From Bacteroidota bacterium (GTDB lineage Bacteria > Bacteroidota > Bacteroidia > Flavobacteriales_F > PHOS-HE28), in the NCBI GenBank assembly GCA_023412755.1, contig JAEZCB010000184.1, positions 1 to 11,224 of the forward strand: a stretch of 11,224 nucleotides of DNA, read 5' to 3'. The notes beneath the pieces were generated by a model. The model saw nothing but the letters and a program-made list of their open reading frames with translations. It had not been told where the DNA came from and ran no database searches. Both the position numbers and the translations under genes were made by a program. Shown piece after piece: positions 1 through 7,665 of the stretch (the stretch's first letter is position 1; each line of letters opens with the position of its first letter).

Positions 1-2
1 CC

Positions 3-1514
3 ATACCCCCGCTCAAGACATATTGGGGCCTTTCCGGCAACACGCCCGATCCATCGTTGATCGACCCGGAGATACCCTTCGGCACCACCTGGGTGGACAC
101 CCCGCGTAATGCCACCAACCAGCAACAGCTTGCTGAATTATCCAGTGAACGATTGCAAAGCTTCATGTGGTGGCGCACGGGCCTGCTGGTGCACCAGCAA
201 AGGAACCTTCGCGAGAAGATGACGCTGTTCTGGTACAACCACATGCCCACTGAAGCTTTCCAGGTCTTCAACCCGCGGCTGTCTTGGGAATATGATCAAT
301 TGCTGCGTGATCGGTGCACGGGCAACTTCCGGGAGTTGATGTATGAGGTGAGTGTGAGCGGCGCGATGCTGACCTACCTGAACGGATACCTCAACACGGC
401 CGTGGCACCCGATGAGAACTACGCGCGTGAGCTAATGGAGCTCTTCACCCTTGGTGAAGGTGTAGGCTATACGGAAGCGGATATACAGGCCGCGGCACGG
501 GTGCTCACCGGCTGGACCGTTCGGGAACAGGACCTGCAGGAGATACCCATACTCCCTATAACCGTGTTCCGGCCGCTGCAACACGATGGCACGGACAAGC
601 AGTTCAGCGCCTTCTTCAACAACACGGTGATCACCGGACAGTCCGGACCGGCAGCTGGCGAGATCGAACTGAATGCCTTGCTGGACATGATCTTCCTGAA
701 GGAGGAAGTATCACTGCATGTGTGCCGCGAACTCTACCGCTTCTTCGTACATGGGGAGATCGATGCGGCCACCGAGGCCGATGTGATCGAGCCACTGGCG
801 CAGATCTTCCGAGACAATGCGGCGGCACCGGACCAGATGCGCACGGTGATGCAGGCACTGCTCACCAGCGAGCATTTCTTCAGCGAAGATGTGCGTGCCT
901 GCATGATCATGGCCCCGGTGGATCTGATCGTGGGTGCGTTGCGGAAGCTGCGGATGCCCATGCCGACCGCCACGCAGTTGGAGGCACAGTACAGGATCTG
1001 GCGCGATGTCTACTTCCTTACCGCCTACTGCGGCCAATCGCTGCTGGATCCACCGACCGTGGCGGGCTGGCCGGCATACCACCAATTCCCGGCCTATGAT
1101 GATCTGTGGATGGACTCGGCCTTGTATCCCGCACGCAACTTCAGCATGCAGGGCATACTCTATACCGGCTTCTCCACTCCTGCCAACCTGTATCAACCGG
1201 AAAGCCAGAACCTGGAATTCAAAGTGGACCTGCTGGATCTTGTGGCCCAGTTCAGTGCCCCATACGACCCCAATGCCCTGGTGAGCGATGCTGCTGAATT
1301 GCTGTTGACCGTACCTGTATCCGCACAGGTGAAGGCCCAGTTGAAGACGAATTACCTGCTCCTGGGTCAGCAGAACGACAGCTATTGGAGCGATGCCTAT
1401 GAGATCTATGTGAACGATCCGAACACCACGAACATGACCGCGCAGCTGGTGCCGTTGATCCTGATCTGGCTGTTCCTTGATCTGGCTGGTGCCGCTGAAA
1501 CACAATTGCATTGA
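3..1514 (+). CDS. DUF1800 domain protein, 5' end cut by window edge
   Basis: The frame is open to the left edge: the codons before the TTG at 57 read IPPLKTYWGLSGNTPDPS without a stop. I therefore treat the gene as truncated, with about 503 residues visible, and not as starting at 57. The DUF1800 signature is clear (residues counted from base 3): LREKMTLFWYNH (69-80), SGAMLTYLNG (119-128), DENYARELMELFTLGEG (137-153) and AARVLTGW (164-171), followed later by CRELYRFFV and LLDPPTVAGWPAY. These match the helical DUF1800 family, whose biochemical role is unknown and whose genes commonly sit beside DUF1501 genes, as here. The C-terminus ends in a hydrophobic helix without a T9SS tail, so export would depend on the missing N-terminus. 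The next gene starts 18 bases after the stop, implying one transcript. The family call is firm; the function is unknown. Confidence 0.93.
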   Translation: MPPLKTYWGLSGNTPDPSLIDPEIPFGTTWVDTPRNATNQQQLAELSSERLQSFMWWRTGLLVHQQRNLREKMTLFWYNHMPTEAFQVFNPRLSWEYDQLLRDRCTGNFRELMYEVSVSGAMLTYLNGYLNTAVAPDENYARELMELFTLGEGVGYTEADIQAAARVLTGWTVREQDLQEIPILPITVFRPLQHDGTDKQFSAFFNNTVITGQSGPAAGEIELNALLDMIFLKEEVSLHVCRELYRFFVHGEIDAATEADVIEPLAQIFRDNAAAPDQMRTVMQALLTSEHFFSEDVRACMIMAPVDLIVGALRKLRMPMPTATQLEAQYRIWRDVYFLTAYCGQSLLDPPTVAGWPAYHQFPAYDDLWMDSALYPARNFSMQGILYTGFSTPANLYQPESQNLEFKVDLLDLVAQFSAPYDPNALVSDAAELLLTVPVSAQVKAQLKTNYLLLGQQNDSYWSDAYEIYVNDPNTTNMTAQLVPLILIWLFLDLAGAAETQLH

Positions 1515-1532
1515 ACGCGAAGACATAGGGCC

Positions 1533-3113
1533 ATGGATAGAAGGCATTTCCTCCGCAGTTCTATGATGGCCACCATCGGTGGCATGGCGGTACGCGGCTT
1601 CAGCAGTCCTTTGTTGAAGGGATTGCGCAACGATGTGGCCGATGAACGTGTGCTTGTGGTGGTGCAACTGATCGGCGGCAACGATGGGTTGAACACCGTG
1701 ATCCCGCTGGACCAATACGGTGCATTGGCAGCACTGCGCAACAATGTGTTGATCCCGCAGAGCGCAGTGCTCCCCTTGACGGGGTTGGATGCAACGGGAT
1801 TCCACCCGGCTATGACAGGCATGCGGGAGCTATGGGAGAATGGCAAACTGGGGATCGTGCAGGGCGTGAGTTATCCGGATCCCAATTTCTCCCACTTCCG
1901 CGCCACTGACATCTGGGAGACCGGAGCCGATGCGGGACAACTGTTGAGTTCCGGGTGGACCGGCAGATACCTCAACTTCGAGTACCCGAATTATCCAGCC
2001 GGATACCCCAATGATGACATGCCCGATCCGCTGGCCATCCGGATCGGAGGGCCCATTGGACCAGCCCTGCAATACATGGGCATGAGCATGGGTACAGCGA
2101 TCAACAACACCAACGATCCGCTGAACCTTTCCGGCAACATCTATCTGGACCCTGTTAGCGCGGTGTGCCATGGAGGCAAGCTGGACCTGGTGAGGCAGGT
2201 GCAGCGGCAGACCGACCTGTATGGTGATGTCATAGAAGCCGCGGCACAGGATGGTTGCAACATGAGCAGCCTTTACCCTACAGGTAATGCTCCGGGCGCC
2301 CAACTGGCACAGGCACTTAAGATCGTTGCTCAGCTGATCTGCGGCGGGTTGAAGACGAAGATCTATTGGGTGAGCATCGGCGGGTTCGATACACACGCCC
2401 AGCAGGTGGACCCGGACGACCATACCATCGGCACCCATGCGAACCTGCTGAAGGGCGTGAGCGATTCGATCCATGCCTTCCAGGATGACCTTTCCTTGCT
2501 GGGTCTGGAGGAGCGCGTGCTGGGAATGACCTTCTCCGAATTCGGAAGGCGCATCGTGGACAATGCGTCCGTGGGCACCGATCATGGCAGTGCATTGCCC
2601 ATGTTCTTCTTCGGCACCAAGGTGATCCCGGGCATGACGGGCACGAATCCGCAGATCCCGCCGAACAGTACCGTACAGACCAATCTGGCGATGCAGTTCG
2701 ATTTCCGTTCAGTGTACGCCAGCATACTGAAGGATTGGTTCTGCGTGGAAGAGGATGACATGGACGCGATCCTGCTGAACACCTACCAGCCGCTGCAGAT
2801 CATCGATCCGGATGGGTGCCTGGGTACGGGTGTCCATGCGATAAACCAGGCTGCGGGTATGGAACTTCTGCATGCCTGGCCGAACCCATTCACCGAACGC
2901 TTCACACTCGGCTACACCAGCCAGGGTGGCCGTTTGTTGATCCAGGTGTTCGATGAACAAGGCCGTACGGTGAGCACCGTGCTGGACCAGCCCATGGCTT
3001 CAGGCACCTACACGGTGGATGTGGACCTGGGTCCAATGCCATCGGGTATCTACTACGTGCGGCTCCAGAACGAAGGCCTCCAGCAGGTACGCAACGTACT
3101 GAAGGTGCGGTAA
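1533..3113 (+). CDS. DUF1501 protein with Tat-like N-terminus and T9SS sorting domain
   Basis: This is a 526-residue protein of the DUF1501 family, which belongs to the alkaline phosphatase/sulfatase-like superfamily; its substrate is unknown. Visible family motifs are VVVQLIGGNDGLNT (42-55), HFRATDIWETG (121-131), GGFDTHAQQ (283-291) and FSEFGRR...GTDHGSALPMFFFG (334-361); their Asp/His residues are candidate metal ligands by analogy with the superfamily. The N-terminus DRRHFLRSS (2-10) fits the twin-arginine consensus and is followed by a short weak hydrophobic stretch (MMATIGGMAV). Residues about 444-526 form a T9SS type A sorting domain: LLHAWPNPF, FDEQGRTV, SGIYYVRL and a terminal NVLKVR. 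The ATG at 1533 is chosen because it places the RR motif at the N-terminus. It is probably cotranscribed with the DUF1800 gene. The product is inferred to be exported to the cell surface or medium. Confidence 0.94.
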   Translation: MDRRHFLRSSMMATIGGMAVRGFSSPLLKGLRNDVADERVLVVVQLIGGNDGLNTVIPLDQYGALAALRNNVLIPQSAVLPLTGLDATGFHPAMTGMRELWENGKLGIVQGVSYPDPNFSHFRATDIWETGADAGQLLSSGWTGRYLNFEYPNYPAGYPNDDMPDPLAIRIGGPIGPALQYMGMSMGTAINNTNDPLNLSGNIYLDPVSAVCHGGKLDLVRQVQRQTDLYGDVIEAAAQDGCNMSSLYPTGNAPGAQLAQALKIVAQLICGGLKTKIYWVSIGGFDTHAQQVDPDDHTIGTHANLLKGVSDSIHAFQDDLSLLGLEERVLGMTFSEFGRRIVDNASVGTDHGSALPMFFFGTKVIPGMTGTNPQIPPNSTVQTNLAMQFDFRSVYASILKDWFCVEEDDMDAILLNTYQPLQIIDPDGCLGTGVHAINQAAGMELLHAWPNPFTERFTLGYTSQGGRLLIQVFDEQGRTVSTVLDQPMASGTYTVDVDLGPMPSGIYYVRLQNEGLQQVRNVLKVR

Positions 3114-3116
3114 GGA

Positions 3117-4811
3117 CTAGCGGCTCACCACAAAGCGTGCGCTACGGCCGGCACGATCTTCCGGCATGGTAAGCATATAGGTGCCGTTTGGCAGGTGTGA
3201 GATATCCAGCCCGCGGTGGAGTTCCGCGACCTGCACGATGCGCAAGACCCGTCCCGCGAGGTCCCGGATCTCCACCATGTCCATGGGATCCAACCCCTCT
3301 GAAACAGGCACCACCACGAAAGCCTCGGCCGGGTTGGGATGCACCAGGAAAGTGGAGGCCGGCGCCTGTTCCTGTATGCCCACCGTCTCATCCGGTGTTA
3401 CGCGCCCGAGCTGATGGAGCGTGGCATTCACGTACCAGATCCGTCCATCGGGACCAACTGTGATGCCCATGATACCCGGCGCGCCAGTGGCTATGCGTCC
3501 CAACTCGGTGAACTGTGGTGATGACAGATCGTAGATCACGATCTCTCCAGTGGCATGATCGCTCACCAACAGGCGCTCGCCGATCACTTCGATGCCCGAT
3601 GGCTGCACAAGACCATCGCTTATGATCTCCTCCCATGTATAGCCGCTAACCATGGAATACTCTTCATAACTCTCCCAAGGTCCGAAGTTGCCGGGACCGG
3701 ATACCACGCCTGAATTGATGTCGAGCCGCATGATCCGCTGGCCCCCATGGTCCACCACGTAGAGCCAGCCGGTATTCTTGTCCAGCACGTTGTGGCTAAC
3801 GATGTGATCATCCATATCGCGGGAGATCGTGAACTCGGAATAGCGGCGTATGATGGCGTCTCCGTGCCAGCTGTTGCCGGGTCCATGGTCCTTGCGGAAA
3901 TCATTCATGGTGATGTCACCATTGTGTCCATCGACGACCCAGTAACGATTCCAGGTGTCATGCGCGATCCCCTGGCATCGCGGGTTCACATGCAACATAT
4001 CGATGTGGCTGCCCAGCGGCCCAAAACCAGCCTGAGCATACACCTGCGGATCGGAATCCCAGAGGCTGGGGCCAGTGAAGGGTACCTCGCCACTTTGGTT
4101 CGCATTGAAGATGCCGGGGCTGGTGGCGAAATTGTTGTTGTCGCCAAACGCGATCGCTGTGGGCAGGCTCATGAAGTGCCATGCATTGGGATCACGTTGC
4201 CAGAGCCACGTCATGCCTTCCTCGCCCGCACCGAAGAACCGCACGGTGCTGCCCCCGGTGGTGTTCACATCCTTGTTCACCACCCACAATTCATCGCGGT
4301 CCGGATCCGGATGGAATGCGAGGTCCCGTGGAACAAGCAGATCCTGTCCCTGGTCCGCGATCATCTCCACCACCGGCTCGCCTGACAAGTACTGGTCGAT
4401 GATCATGGGAATGGGATCCAGAACACGCACTATGGAAGTGGCCGCATCATTCTCCGGCACCATGTCATCCTGGCCATTGGGTGCTGCCACCCACACGATC
4501 ACTTCATAAAGGCCGGGAGTATCCGGGGTCCATACCGCATCATGGAAGAACTCGTATAGGCTGTTCTGGGTAAGTGAAAGACCAGTGATGGCCATGGACT
4601 GTACAGGCCCATCGTCGATCGTATAATTCAATTGCAATGATGTCACACTGGTGATCCCGTGGGAGGTGATATCACCGATGATGGTGACCGGCCGGCCGGG
4701 ATATGCATAATGAGGCACCCGTGACTCCGAGACCGCGACATCCAAGGATTGACCCACTACGAAGGGGCCAAGGAAAGCTGACAAGAGGAATAGTGTGGAG
4801 CGTACAAGCAT
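3117..4811 (-). CDS. Secreted NHL-like beta-propeller protein with T9SS sorting domain
   Basis: This 564-residue exported protein starts with a signal peptide (MLVRSTLFLLSAFLGPFVVG, cleavage near residue 20). Residues about 22-132 look like a CARDB/Ig-type beta-sandwich (LQLNYTIDDGPVQ, GLYEVIVWVAAPNG, VPENDAATSIVRVLD). Residues about 155-475 contain irregular blade-like repeats: PRDLAFHPDPDRDELWVVN (161-179), QGIAHDTWNRYWVVDGHNG (280-298), TGWLYVVDHGGQRIMRLD (347-364), PSGIEVIGERLLVSDHATG (404-422) and MGITVGPDGRIWYVN (448-462). This suggests a six-bladed NHL-like propeller, though the blade count is an estimate. The His/Asp-rich stretch 303-322 (MNDFRKDHGPG then HGDAIIRRY) stands out as a possible functional site. 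A T9SS tail occupies about 485-564 (FLVHPNPAE, IRDLAGRVL, PNGTYMLTM, RFVVSR). The substrate is unknown. Its stop lies 3 bases from the stop of the convergent DUF1501 gene. Confidence 0.88.
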   Translation of the reverse strand: MLVRSTLFLLSAFLGPFVVGQSLDVAVSESRVPHYAYPGRPVTIIGDITSHGITSVTSLQLNYTIDDGPVQSMAITGLSLTQNSLYEFFHDAVWTPDTPGLYEVIVWVAAPNGQDDMVPENDAATSIVRVLDPIPMIIDQYLSGEPVVEMIADQGQDLLVPRDLAFHPDPDRDELWVVNKDVNTTGGSTVRFFGAGEEGMTWLWQRDPNAWHFMSLPTAIAFGDNNNFATSPGIFNANQSGEVPFTGPSLWDSDPQVYAQAGFGPLGSHIDMLHVNPRCQGIAHDTWNRYWVVDGHNGDITMNDFRKDHGPGNSWHGDAIIRRYSEFTISRDMDDHIVSHNVLDKNTGWLYVVDHGGQRIMRLDINSGVVSGPGNFGPWESYEEYSMVSGYTWEEIISDGLVQPSGIEVIGERLLVSDHATGEIVIYDLSSPQFTELGRIATGAPGIMGITVGPDGRIWYVNATLHQLGRVTPDETVGIQEQAPASTFLVHPNPAEAFVVVPVSEGLDPMDMVEIRDLAGRVLRIVQVAELHRGLDISHLPNGTYMLTMPEDRAGRSARFVVSR

Positions 4812-4860
4812 GCCCCGAAGTTATCGAAGAACACTGCGTTCCAATATCAACGATCTGGCG

Positions 4861-4880
4861 ATGCTTGGGATCACAAGCAT
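4861..4880. repeat. Small inverted repeat between kinase and propeller genes
   Basis: ATGCTTG at 4861-4867 is the exact reverse complement of CAAGCAT at 4874-4880, giving a 7-bp stem with a 6-base loop. It lies in the 77-base gap between the lipid kinase stop (4889) and the propeller start (4811) on the minus strand. There is no T-run after it in the direction of transcription, so it is at best a weak attenuator or a protein-binding palindrome. It may also be chance. Confidence 0.3.
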
Positions 4881-4888
4881 GGCAACGG

Positions 4889-5767
4889 TCATTGGTCCAG
4901 GGATGGTGCTGTGGCCGGATGGATCAGCCGCACATGGCCGGGAAGTATGCGTGCATGTACTTTGGAGACCTTGCCATGATGATCACCATCCACCTGGAAG
5001 TGTGCAGGCCGTGAAGTGAATATCTCCGATTCCGTTGCCTGGAATACCTCTATACGTTCAGGATCGAACCGGCGGCGTGCACCAAGCGAAGCCCATAATT
5101 CCCTCAACCCGAAACGGCGCACCAGCACCAATTCAAAAGCCCCATCATTGATAGCCCCCACCTTGTTGATGGTGGCACCAGTGCCATACTTGCGCGCATT
5201 GGCGATCACCACCATGAACGCATGGCGCCGCACTTCACCTTCTGCTGTACACACGCGCACGTGGAATCGTTCACTGCGCAATAACACCTTCAAGGAAAGC
5301 CGCGCGTACACGTGCATGCCACGGGCGCCGGTCTCATCGAAATATTTGATGAGCCTGGCATTCATACCCAGGTCGCTCAAATGCAGACATAGGTGCCGGT
5401 CATTGATCAGGATCGCATCGATGGGTGAATGCTCCCCCGAAATAGCAAGGTCCAGTGCTGCGCCCGGATCGGAAGGTATGCCCAGGTCGGTGGCCAGCCC
5501 ATTGGCGGAACCGGTGGGGATGATGGCCATGGGAATACGGGTACCTCCCACCACACCTGCCACACGAACCACCGTACCATCGCCTCCCACGGCCACCACC
5601 CTATCGGGCGAATAGGTGGCGATCTCATCTTTCCAACGCATATCCCTGCCCAACTCCACCATGCGGTGATCATGCTCCAGCCCCGCGAAACGTTCCTCCA
5701 CCAGCTGTGCGATGCCCGGCCCACGGCGCCGCCCCGCATGCGGATTCAGGCAGAAGAGGAATTTCAT
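4889..5767 (-). CDS. Diacylglycerol/lipid kinase family protein (YegS/DgkB/LCB5 type)
   Basis: This is an ATP-dependent lipid kinase of the DAGK catalytic domain family, expected to phosphorylate diacylglycerol or a related lipid at the cytoplasmic membrane face. The chosen start gives 292 residues beginning MKFLFCLNPHAG, the usual first strand of this fold. An ATG 24 bases upstream (5791) would add only MWFAGKAG, which has no family counterpart. Counting from that upstream ATG, the nucleotide-binding motif VVAVGGDGTVVRVAG is at 65-79, the second loop PTGSANGLATDLG at 92-104, NDGAFELVLV at 215-224 and FQVDGD at 265-270, all in the expected order. The GSANGLA loop replaces the common GTxNDFA form but keeps the Asn. 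Length matches the family. It is divergent from the App1-like phosphatase gene with 48 bases between starts, and lies upstream of the propeller gene on the same strand. The exact lipid substrate cannot be read from sequence. Confidence 0.92.
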   Translation of the reverse strand: MKFLFCLNPHAGRRRGPGIAQLVEERFAGLEHDHRMVELGRDMRWKDEIATYSPDRVVAVGGDGTVVRVAGVVGGTRIPMAIIPTGSANGLATDLGIPSDPGAALDLAISGEHSPIDAILINDRHLCLHLSDLGMNARLIKYFDETGARGMHVYARLSLKVLLRSERFHVRVCTAEGEVRRHAFMVVIANARKYGTGATINKVGAINDGAFELVLVRRFGLRELWASLGARRRFDPERIEVFQATESEIFTSRPAHFQVDGDHHGKVSKVHARILPGHVRLIHPATAPSLDQ

Positions 5768-5815
5768 GCCAGCCTTACCTGCAAACCACATGCGGAACGC
5801 ACTTTGCGGCCCGCG

Positions 5816-6823
5816 ATGGTGATGCTCGCCAGCATAAGAAAAGCGTTCGGGCTACGACAAGGCTTGTCGGTAAAAGTATATGATGGCTATGGCGACCAGG
5901 ATGACATGATCATCCATGGCCATGTGTTCAAGGTGTGGCCTGTGGAAAAGGAAAAGCTCCGGGACAACGTCTGGGCCAACACCATGCAGCTGCTCCGGCT
6001 CTTCATGGTGCGGCCGGCACCGAAAGTGAAGGTGCGGTTGGAATGGCATGGACGCAGCTACCATACCCGTACCGACCAGGAAGGATTCTTCAAATTCGAA
6101 TGGAAACCCCACACCCGGCTTGAGCAAGGCTGGCATGAGGTCTCCGTTCACCTGGATGATGAGAGCGCAAAGGGCATCAAGGGAACGGGGCGGATCTATA
6201 CACCTTTTGATGAGCAACTGGCCTTCATCTCCGACATTGACGATACCTTTCTCATCAGCCATTCCGCGAACCTGGGCAAACGGCTCTATGTGCTGTTCAC
6301 GGAGAATGCTGGCACACGCCGCCCCTTCGAGGATGTGGTGAAGCACTACCAGGCGCTGGCCATTGGCACTGGCAGGAGCAAGCATCCTGATCCATTCTTC
6401 TACGTCTCAAGTTCAGAATGGAACCTATATGATTACATCAAACGCTTCATGGCCGTGCATGGCCTGCCGGAAGGCATATTGCTGCTGAGTCCGCTCAAGC
6501 GCTTGAGCAACGTCTGGCGCACCGGGCAAGGTAGACACTCCATCAAATTCGTCCGCATCGCCCGGATCTTGAGTTCGTATCCGCACCATCGCTACGTGCT
6601 GCTGGGCGATGATACCCAGCAGGATCCGGAGATCTATGCCTCCGTAGTGGAACATTTCCCGGGTAAGGTGAAGGCGATCTACATCCGCCGGGTACGTAAG
6701 GATCATCGGAATAGGACCGAGCGGCTCCTGGCCGGTTTGAAAGAGGCCGGTGTGGAGGTCTGCTATTTCAACCACAGCCGCGAAGCCATCGCGCATTCCC
6801 GCGCAATAGGCCTCATCCATTAG
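5816..6823 (+). CDS. App1-like DUF2183 protein, putative phosphatidate phosphatase
   Basis: This 335-residue protein has the DUF2183/App1 catalytic domain, a HAD-like fold known in yeast App1 to dephosphorylate phosphatidic acid. The catalytic DxDxT motif is seen as FISDIDDTFLIS (137-148; D140, D142, T144). It is followed by FFYVSSSEWNLYDYI (194-208), LPEGILLLSPLK (217-228), GRHSIKFVRIARIL (239-252) and YVLLGDDTQQDPEIY (260-274), which carry the remaining HAD-type positions. Residues about 15-125 form a beta-rich N-terminal domain with a TDQEGFFKF turn (86-94) resembling transthyretin/CarboxypepD_reg-like sandwiches. No signal peptide is seen, so it is probably cytoplasmic or membrane-peripheral. 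The frame is open further upstream to 5429, but that part is antisense to the lipid kinase; ATG 5816 (or 5822) is the sensible start. The SRAP gene follows after 23 bases, suggesting an operon. The family is secure; activity on phosphatidate is inferred. Confidence 0.88.
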   Translation: MVMLASIRKAFGLRQGLSVKVYDGYGDQDDMIIHGHVFKVWPVEKEKLRDNVWANTMQLLRLFMVRPAPKVKVRLEWHGRSYHTRTDQEGFFKFEWKPHTRLEQGWHEVSVHLDDESAKGIKGTGRIYTPFDEQLAFISDIDDTFLISHSANLGKRLYVLFTENAGTRRPFEDVVKHYQALAIGTGRSKHPDPFFYVSSSEWNLYDYIKRFMAVHGLPEGILLLSPLKRLSNVWRTGQGRHSIKFVRIARILSSYPHHRYVLLGDDTQQDPEIYASVVEHFPGKVKAIYIRRVRKDHRNRTERLLAGLKEAGVEVCYFNHSREAIAHSRAIGLIH

Positions 6824-6846
6824 GCATCAGGGATATCTTCGTGCCG

Positions 6847-7665
6847 ATGTGCTATGATGTGAAAAGCCAGTTGATGGCGGCCTTGAAACGGGCCCGGCAC
6901 CTGCAGGACATGGAGGAGGCACGGCGCATACAAGAAGCGTTGGAGCGCTATGAAGGGCAGGTCCTGTTCCATCATGTTAGCGGCTTCGATCATCCGCGGC
7001 TCATTGTGTACACGGACCGCGAACCCTTTACACCGCAGCTGTTCACCTGGGGATTGATACCCTTATGGGTGAAGGACAGGGCGCAGGCCAAAAAGCTCCA
7101 GGACCAGACCTTGAACGCGCGCGGCGAGACGATCTTCGACAAGCCCGCCTTCCGCAACTCAGCGAAGAAGAAACGATGTGTGCTATATCTGGATGGGTTC
7201 TATGAGCACCACCATGCCGGTGGCCGCACGTATCCTTATTTCATCCGCATGAAGGATAAGGAACCCTTTGCTGTAGCAGGTTTGTGGGAGGAATGGGTGG
7301 ACCGGGAGACCGGTGAAATGGAGCGGACCTTCGCCATCGTTACCAGCCAGGCCAACGGACTTATGGCCCGCATCCACAATAACCCGAAGCTTACAGAAGG
7401 ACCACGCATGCCATTGATCCTGCCGGATGAATTAGTGGATGCGTGGCTCGCACCAGTGAAGGATGAATTGGATGTGCAACGGATCAAGGATCTGGTGCGG
7501 CCTTATCCCGCAGCGGCCATGGAAGCCCATACCGTGGGCCGGATAAGAGGCAGGAATGCCTTGGGCAATGTGCCTGCCGCGTGTGAGGAACTCGCCTATC
7601 CTGAATTGATGGTGGATCGCCCAGCAGAAGGATGGATCGGTGGTACCGATCTGCACAATTGCTGA
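6847..7665 (+). CDS. SOS response-associated peptidase (SRAP, YedK/HMCES family)
   Basis: SRAP proteins covalently capture abasic sites in single-stranded DNA through the N-terminal Cys exposed after Met removal. The start is fixed by this chemistry: ATG 6847 gives MCYDVK with Cys2, whereas GTG 6841 would bury it. The protein has 272 residues. Expected active-site residues are present: Cys2, Asn90 in LNARGETIFDKPAF (89-102), Glu120 in YLDGFYEHHH (114-123) and His177 in ARIHNNPK (174-181). Other family landmarks are FTWGLIPLWVKD (66-77), AGLWEEW (144-150), RMPLIL (187-192) and the C-terminal NALGNVP (237-243). The loop between His177 and RMP is longer than in YedK, where His is followed almost directly by RMP. 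Residues about 15-35 are a charged helix, as in the Bacteroidota-type subfamily with an MCYD start. The gene is probably cotranscribed with the App1-like gene. Its last 70 bases overlap a convergent gene. Confidence 0.94.
   Translation: MCYDVKSQLMAALKRARHLQDMEEARRIQEALERYEGQVLFHHVSGFDHPRLIVYTDREPFTPQLFTWGLIPLWVKDRAQAKKLQDQTLNARGETIFDKPAFRNSAKKKRCVLYLDGFYEHHHAGGRTYPYFIRMKDKEPFAVAGLWEEWVDRETGEMERTFAIVTSQANGLMARIHNNPKLTEGPRMPLILPDELVDAWLAPVKDELDVQRIKDLVRPYPAAAMEAHTVGRIRGRNALGNVPAACEELAYPELMVDRPAEGWIGGTDLHNC

Noticed and set aside
711..1805. Long minus-strand open frame across the DUF1800/DUF1501 junction
   Set aside because: It spans the ends of two well-supported plus-strand genes, and its translation is rich in His, Gln and Arg without any family motif.
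1830..2585. Minus-strand open frame inside the DUF1501 gene
   Set aside because: It is a shadow of a strongly conserved coding region with no recognisable motifs of its own.
3747..4385. Plus-strand open frame inside the propeller gene
   Set aside because: It is antisense to a gene with signal peptide, blades and sorting tail; its translation is low in character.
4816..4846. Possible promoter (TTG-N18-TAACTTCG) before the propeller gene
   Set aside because: The -7-like element ends only four bases before the start codon, which leaves no room for a normal transcript start.
5429..5815. N-terminal extension of the App1-like protein
   Set aside because: This part is antisense to the lipid kinase and its translation has no domain-like features; the protein starts sensibly at 5816.
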